This document shows, in pieces, positions 6,557 to 9,371 of a stretch of 9,371 nucleotides of DNA (the stretch's first letter is position 1; each line of letters opens with the position of its first letter). The notes beneath the pieces were generated by a model. It had not been told where the DNA came from. It made no database searches and saw only the letters and a list, made by a program, of their open reading frames with translations. Source of the stretch: JANRKH01 sp033763595 (lineage in GTDB: Bacteria; Pseudomonadota; Alphaproteobacteria; Rickettsiales; Rickettsiaceae). A program made the position numbers and the translations under genes. The stretch lies in contig JANRKH010000011.1 of the NCBI GenBank assembly GCA_033763595.1, forward strand, positions 1 to 9,371, in the 5' to 3' direction.

Positions 6557-7963
6557 CTAATCTAAAATCTCAGATATAATATCAAATCTCTTTACGCACG
6601 CATCTTTACCAATAATATGCATTATTTCGAAAACACTAGGTGAGAAGGTTTTGCCAGTTAAAATAACCCTCACTAACTTCATGACCTCGGAAAGCTTTAT
6701 TGATTTGTTAATAGCAAATAGCCTAAAAGACTCTTGGATGTCATTAACATTATCAAATATAGTGTTTTGTGTAAGTGTTAGTAACTCTTGCGCGAAGTTC
6801 TTGTCTGTCTGTTTTAAAAATTGATATGCATCGTCTTGTAAATCAAAAATTTTGTCTGTGTGGTAAATTTTTGCAAGGTTTGCAAGCTCGTTTACTGTAC
6901 TTGACCTGACTTTAATTTCACTAATTGAATTTTTTAGATTGCTTAGAGTTGATTCGTTGATCTCTATATTTTCTTTGGACCACTCGTTTACTATTATCGA
7001 TATAAGGTCATCATCGCTTTTCTCTCTTAAAAAAACTGAATTAATATGAAGCATTTTTGCAAAATCTAGTCTAGATGGCGCTTTGCCAATGTGGCTTCCA
7101 TCGAACCATTTTATCGCTTCATTTTTTCTTATAATTTCGTCATCACCATGACTCCACCCGAGCCTTAACAAATAACTAAACAAAGCCTCAGGTAAATATC
7201 CCATCTCTTTATATGCATCAACTCCAACAGCCCCATGTCTTTTTGAGAGCTTCGCGCCATCAGGCCCATGAATTAATGGTATGTGCGCGGTTACCGGATA
7301 AGTCCATCCCATGGCCTCATAAATTAATTTTTGCCTAAATGCGTTGTTTAAATGATCATCTCCTCTAATTATGTGTGTAACTTGCATATCATAATCATCA
7401 ACGCATACAGCTAACATGTATGTTGGAGTACCGTCACTCCTAAGTATTATCATATCATCGAGATTTTTTGACTGAACAGACACATTCCCTTGAACCATGT
7501 CATTTATAGTAACCTGACCATTCCGCGGCGCTTTAATTCTAATTACATAACTTAAATCTTTGGGGTGATCTTCTTCAGATACATCCCTCCATTTGCTATT
7601 AAGCAAAAAGGAGGCACCCTCCTCCATCGCATTATTTCTTAAGTGACTAATTTCATCTTGAGTCATAAAGCATTTGTACGCAGCGCCTTTCTTAAGTAGA
7701 TCATATGCTATTTGTTTATGCCTATCAATCCTTGCAGATTGAACTATCGCCTCATCATCATGGTCTATACCAAGCCATTTTAGACCACTAAAAATAGCAT
7801 CAGTTGCTTCTTTTGTTGATCTTGCTTTGTCAGTATCTTCAATTCTAAGCAAAAACTTGCCATTATAGTGCTTAGCAAATAGGTAATTAAATAACGCAGT
7901 TCTCGCAGAACCTATATGAAGATATCCGGTAGGAGAAGGAGCAAATCTAGTAACTATAGACAT
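6557..7963 (-). CDS. gltX: Glutamate--tRNA ligase (GltX)
   Basis: This class I aminoacyl-tRNA synthetase charges tRNA-Glu in the cytoplasm. At 468 residues it is of normal length. The Rossmann catalytic domain opens with RFAPSPTGYLHIGSART (6-22), where H-I-G is part of the HIGH-type motif. L-R-I-E-D-T-D (39-45) follows. SDGTPTYMLAVCVDD (176-190), THIIRGDDHLNN (196-207) and the KMSKS-type loop KLSKRHGA (238-245) are all present. An alpha-helical anticodon-binding region makes up the C-terminal third. Many alphaproteobacteria, including Rickettsia, carry two GltX paralogues, one of which mischarges tRNA-Gln for later amidation by GatCAB; which type this is cannot be decided by eye. The gene starts nine bases after the DUF1467-type gene with no evident Shine-Dalgarno sequence, so it is probably translated from the same transcript. 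No terminator with a T-run is seen behind it. Confidence 0.97.
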   Translation of the reverse strand: MSIVTRFAPSPTGYLHIGSARTALFNYLFAKHYNGKFLLRIEDTDKARSTKEATDAIFSGLKWLGIDHDDEAIVQSARIDRHKQIAYDLLKKGAAYKCFMTQDEISHLRNNAMEEGASFLLNSKWRDVSEEDHPKDLSYVIRIKAPRNGQVTINDMVQGNVSVQSKNLDDMIILRSDGTPTYMLAVCVDDYDMQVTHIIRGDDHLNNAFRQKLIYEAMGWTYPVTAHIPLIHGPDGAKLSKRHGAVGVDAYKEMGYLPEALFSYLLRLGWSHGDDEIIRKNEAIKWFDGSHIGKAPSRLDFAKMLHINSVFLREKSDDDLISIIVNEWSKENIEINESTLSNLKNSISEIKVRSSTVNELANLAKIYHTDKIFDLQDDAYQFLKQTDKNFAQELLTLTQNTIFDNVNDIQESFRLFAINKSIKLSEVMKLVRVILTGKTFSPSVFEIMHIIGKDACVKRFDIISEILD

Positions 7964-7972
7964 TTATGCTTT

Positions 7973-8191
7973 TTAAAAATTTTGCTTGAATATATATGAA
8001 AATACCAGAGATACAAGTATTGCTAATATAAATGTAACGAAAATTTTCTCTTTGAAGTAATGAATTTCTGGAGCGCCTCTATCATTCCCCTTTAAAACCT
8101 CATTTTGCGGAGTAAGAAACAAAGGAAGGGAAATAAATAAAAAAATTATCCAAAATATTGTTACAAGTATAATAAAATTAAAAAAACTCAT
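7973..8191 (-). CDS. DUF1467-type small membrane protein
   Basis: The 72-residue product has two predicted membrane helices, about residues 5-27 and 49-68, joined by a polar loop with a G-N-D-R-G-A-P (35-41) turn. That loop, a proline in the first helix (P24) and a lysine (K48) just before the second helix match the pattern I associate with DUF1467, a short family widespread in alphaproteobacteria and without a known function. It probably sits in the inner membrane. The gene is nine bases upstream of gltX on the same strand and is preceded by a candidate promoter at 8244-8272, so it is likely the first gene of a two-gene unit. The family assignment is by recognition only; the membrane topology is directly visible. 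Confidence 0.78.
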   Translation of the reverse strand: MSFFNFIILVTIFWIIFLFISLPLFLTPQNEVLKGNDRGAPEIHYFKEKIFVTFILAILVSLVFSYIFKQNF

Positions 8192-8243
8192 AAATATTAT
8201 AAAAATTTATTATTGTACTATTTTTATTAATCTTTTTTTAAGA

Positions 8244-8272
8244 TTTATAGTGTATTTTTCATCTAGTCTAAA
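8244..8272 (-). promoter_or_regulatory. Candidate sigma-70 promoter of the DUF1467-type/gltX unit
   Basis: On the minus strand TTTAGA (8267-8272) and TATAAA (8244-8249) are separated by 17 bases. They match the -35 and -10 consensus at 4 of 6 and 5 of 6 positions. Transcription would begin near 8237 and leave a leader of roughly 45 bases before the start codon at 8191. AT-rich background makes chance matches common, but spacing and position are right. Confidence 0.5.
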
Positions 8273-8283
8273 CATAACCTCTT

Positions 8284-8294
8284 ATACCAAATCT
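8284..8294 (+). repeat. Repeat end ATACCAAATCT, copy upstream of the orphan gene
   Basis: The same 11 bases occur at 8966-8976 in the same orientation, and the inverse form occurs at 128-139 and 9061-9071. Here no matching right end is found close by. An element spanning 8284-9071 and including the orphan gene is possible but unproven; an isolated remnant is as likely. Confidence 0.3.
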
Positions 8295-8406
8295 TAAAAG
8301 GATTAATTAGACCTCCCCGCAAAACCTAATAAGTAGAGCCTAGGAATTTTAGAAAAAAAAGCTTAGCGCATAAACATATGTAAAGTATTTGTAAGGAGCG
8401 AAAAGC

Positions 8407-8501
8407 AATTTTTGACGACAAAATTACCTCTCAAAGCTGTAGGCTATCCGAAGAGGTCTATTGGACTTGATTATTAAAACTGCAAGATAGTCTTGTTTTT
8501 T
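8407..8501 (+). ncRNA. Possible small RNA or structured repeat
   Basis: Three hairpins lie in series on the plus strand: AATTTT/AAAATT (8407-8425), ACCTCT/AGAGGT (8426-8457) and CAAGA/TCTTG (8483-8495). The last is followed directly by six T (8496-8501), as in an intrinsic terminator. No protein gene reads into it from the left on this strand, so a terminator here would make sense for a small RNA starting in 8300-8400. No known RNA family was recognised, the stems are short, and a remnant of a mobile repeat would look similar. Kept as a low-confidence call. Confidence 0.2.
8483..8501 (+). terminator. Weak intrinsic terminator-like hairpin
   Basis: A five-pair stem CAAGA/TCTTG with a TAG loop is followed at once by TTTTTT. 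The stem has only two G-C pairs, so it would be a weak terminator. It faces the plus strand and has no upstream protein gene to end. Confidence 0.3.
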
Positions 8502-8602
8502 CGCTTTTACGCCATGATCGTCTTGCGCGGATTATACTCTCATTTTTTGTTTCTTTGTACTAGTAACACTAAAGCAGAGTTTAACGAACAAGTCTAATAT
8601 TT

Positions 8603-8630
8603 TTGAAAAATACTATTAGCTAGGTATTAA
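8603..8630 (+). promoter_or_regulatory. Weak promoter candidate for the 98-codon orphan gene
   Basis: TTGAAA (8603-8608) and TATTAA (8625-8630) are 16 bases apart and each resembles the sigma-70 consensus loosely. The predicted start of transcription would be some 30 bases before the ATG at 8670. No Shine-Dalgarno sequence is visible before that ATG. Confidence 0.25.
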
Positions 8631-8669
8631 AATTATATATAAAAAAATCATTACAAAAAAGTATATACA

Positions 8670-8966
8670 ATGAGTTATGTTATAAAATTTCAAGCACCTT
8701 TTGAAAAGTTAAGATTTAATAAAACCACCCCAGAGTCAATGTTAAGACGTGCAATAATCCTGCAAGCCATAATAGATGCAACAAATACATCGGATCAGCC
8801 AAATAAGGTAAGAGAAGCAGAGGAAGCCAAAAACTGGATATTAGGAAAATCTGATTATTTTGTCAAATTATGCGATGAGTCTGGTGTTGAACCAGATCAT
8901 GTCATTAGAATTACTAAACAGGCAATAAAATTGCAACAAAACAAAAAGTCTTGTGTTGTTAATTGA
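8670..8966 (+). CDS. Small helical protein of unknown function, possibly DNA-binding
   Basis: I do not recognise this 98-residue protein with certainty. It is mostly alpha-helical, has no signal peptide or membrane segment, and is rich in charged residues. A first helix (about 21-38, PESMLRRAIILQAIIDAT) is followed by a polar turn, then a helix with REAEEAKNWILG (48-59), then SDYFVKLCDESGVEPDHVIRI (61-81). The last part resembles a helix-turn-helix with the pattern LC-x-x-x-G-V-x-x-x-x-V and recalls small phage or bacterial proteins with W-I ... F-x-x-L-C-x-x-x-G-x-x-P-x-x-V blocks. The coding frame is free of stops, has plausible codon use, and stands alone on the plus strand between repeat pieces. 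The stop codon TGA (8964-8966) overlaps the repeat end ATACCAAATCT, so the last residues may have been altered by an insertion. DNA binding is inference. Confidence 0.7.
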   Translation: MSYVIKFQAPFEKLRFNKTTPESMLRRAIILQAIIDATNTSDQPNKVREAEEAKNWILGKSDYFVKLCDESGVEPDHVIRITKQAIKLQQNKKSCVVN

Positions 8967-9074
8967 TACCAAATCTCTAGAATCAAATACTTAGGAGCAA
9001 GTGGTGATACCTACTCTGGTGAAAGCTTGAGCAAGGAGCAAGAAGAAAGTACTTAAAAATGGGATTGGTATTAG
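8966..9074. mobile_element. Possible MITE-like element with inverted ends
   Basis: The left end ATACCAAATCTC (8966-8977) and the right end GGGATTGGTAT (9061-9071) are imperfect inverses, enclosing about 85 bases without a reading frame of note. The right end is followed by TA (9072-9073), as for IS630/Tc1-type insertion into TA; the left flank is TG rather than TA. The right end also matches the sequence behind the transposase tail at 128-142, so a non-autonomous derivative moved by that transposase is a reasonable guess. The element would have inserted at the very end of the orphan gene. Confidence 0.4.
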
Positions 9075-9110
9075 AGACCGGATGCACTTCATCTTGGCCA
9101 TTTTGCCTGA
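9061..9110 (+). repeat. Dispersed repeat copy 2 (GGGATTGGTATTAG ... TTTTGCCTGA)
   Basis: Shares both end blocks with 128-169, with one base deleted in the first block and several extra bases in the middle. Its first 11 bases serve as the right end of the MITE-like element proposed above, so the conserved unit appears to extend past the putative inverted end. Confidence 0.45.
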
Positions 9111-9145
9111 GCATTTATAAATGGAATTTCACATAAAACAAAAAA

Positions 9146-9196
9146 ACCACAATCTCCGCAATTGACCAAATCTCAATTTGGTGGTAGAATCTTAAG
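9146..9196 (+). repeat. 51-bp inverted repeat, right copy
   Basis: Runs from ACCACAATCTCC to GAATCTTAAG and differs from the reverse complement of 6489-6539 at three positions. ACCAAAT and ATTTGGT inside form a hairpin around a four-base loop, and ACCAC near the left end is the inverse of GTGGT further right. The two copies face each other and enclose gltX, the DUF1467-type gene and the orphan gene. Confidence 0.85.
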
Positions 9197-9212
9197 ATAA
9201 GATAAGATAAGA
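9193..9212 (+). repeat. Four tandem copies of TAAGA
   Basis: A five-base unit is repeated four times directly after the 51-bp repeat and about 60 bases before the start of the nuclease gene. Such tracts change length easily by slippage, and this one lies where it could alter promoter spacing. Confidence 0.8.
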
Positions 9213-9273
9213 ACATAAACTTAAATTCTCATCAATTAATACTTAAATCATTACATAATAAATTACACAATAA

Positions 9274-9371
9274 ATGCAAAATAAGCCTCTAATTAGTTTC
9301 GACTATGCAATCAAGTACTTACTTAAAGATAAGGCAGATTATGCTATAGTAGAGGGATTTATTTCAGCTTT
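9274..9371 (+). CDS. Start of a Rpn/PD-(D/E)XK nuclease family putative transposase (cut by window edge)
   Basis: An ATG at 9274 opens a frame of 32 complete codons that runs off the window. The product begins MQNKPLISFDYAIKYLLKDK and continues ADYAIVEGFISA. The S-F-D-Y-A-I-K-Y-L-L ... I-V-E-G-F pattern is that of the N-terminus of the Rpn (PDDEXK_2) recombination-promoting nuclease family, which is abundant and often decayed in Rickettsiales. Known members are DNA endonucleases thought to promote RecA-independent recombination; the catalytic D/E-x-K residues would lie beyond the edge, so activity cannot be judged. The family usually has around 250-320 residues. No Shine-Dalgarno sequence is evident before the ATG. 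It stands on the plus strand beside a cluster of repeats, consistent with mobile or accessory DNA. Confidence 0.75.
   Translation, partial: MQNKPLISFDYAIKYLLKDKADYAIVEGFISA

Larger units (their letters stand above)
8192..8669. other. 478-bp divergent intergenic region with structured pieces
   Basis: No convincing gene is seen here. The region separates the minus-strand DUF1467-type/gltX unit from a plus-strand orphan gene. It contains the gltX-unit promoter candidate (8244-8272), a repeat end ATACCAAATCT (8284-8294), and ATTAATTAGACCTC (8302-8315), which is the reverse complement of a motif also found at the ruvX stop. Two hairpins (8407-8425 and 8426-8457) and a hairpin with a T-run (8483-8501) follow, then a weak plus-strand promoter candidate near 8603-8630. 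The middle part might encode a small RNA. Confidence 0.6.
8967..9273. other. 307-bp intergenic region made largely of repeat pieces
   Basis: Between the orphan gene and the nuclease gene I see the MITE-like element (8966-9074), a shared block ending TTTTGCCTGA (9101-9110), TTTATAAATGGAATT (9114-9128, also at 6465-6479), the right copy of the 51-bp repeat and a five-base tandem repeat. The last 60 bases before 9274 are very AT-rich and may hold a promoter, but no convincing pair of boxes stands out. Confidence 0.7.

Noticed and set aside
8300..8560. tRNA or other standard RNA gene
   Set aside because: No T-loop motif of the GGTTCRANTCC kind, cloverleaf or known structural RNA signature was found on either strand.

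Overview
The window looks like a piece of an AT-rich, reduced-genome alphaproteobacterium of the order Rickettsiales. A Midichloriaceae- or Rickettsiaceae-like endosymbiont is my best guess. This rests on the forms of TatA, ZnuC, the DUF1467-type protein and GltX, on the mobile-element debris, and on the arrays of GTCATTCCCGC-type hairpin repeats common in such genomes. The assignment comes from recognising families by eye, not from a search.

Layout. Positions 1-123 (+) hold the last 40 codons of a probable IS630-family transposase. A gene-free stretch with a strong GC-rich hairpin follows (124-372). From 5714 down to 373 five genes run on the minus strand in one direction: mrcA (PBP1A), murD, znuC, tatA and ruvX. 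mrcA/murD and murD/znuC are joined by one-base TAATG stop-start overlaps. tatA and ruvX follow after short gaps. Upstream of mrcA, 5787-6453 is a dense array of hairpin repeats, and a 51-bp repeat copy lies just beyond it (6489-6539). Next on the minus strand come a DUF1467-type membrane protein gene and gltX, nine bases apart, with a good candidate promoter at 8244-8272. The right end (8192-9371) looks like accessory DNA: a structured intergenic region, a plus-strand orphan of 98 codons, further repeat pieces including an inverted copy of the 51-bp repeat, a 5-bp tandem repeat, and the first 32 codons of a Rpn/PD-(D/E)XK-type nuclease gene running off the edge.

How the genes work together. 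mrcA and murD build peptidoglycan: MurD makes the cytoplasmic precursor and PBP1A polymerises and cross-links it at the membrane. znuC energises zinc uptake without its permease or binding protein nearby. tatA serves the Tat export pathway. ruvX encodes a YqgF-type nuclease. The string looks like a housekeeping transcription unit of unrelated functions, as is common in reduced genomes. gltX supplies glutamyl-tRNA.

I did not find a clear new defence or metabolic system. The unusual content is the repeat architecture: the hairpin array, the inverted 51-bp pair bracketing the gltX segment, the ATACCAAATC-type ends at gene borders, and the small orphan protein.
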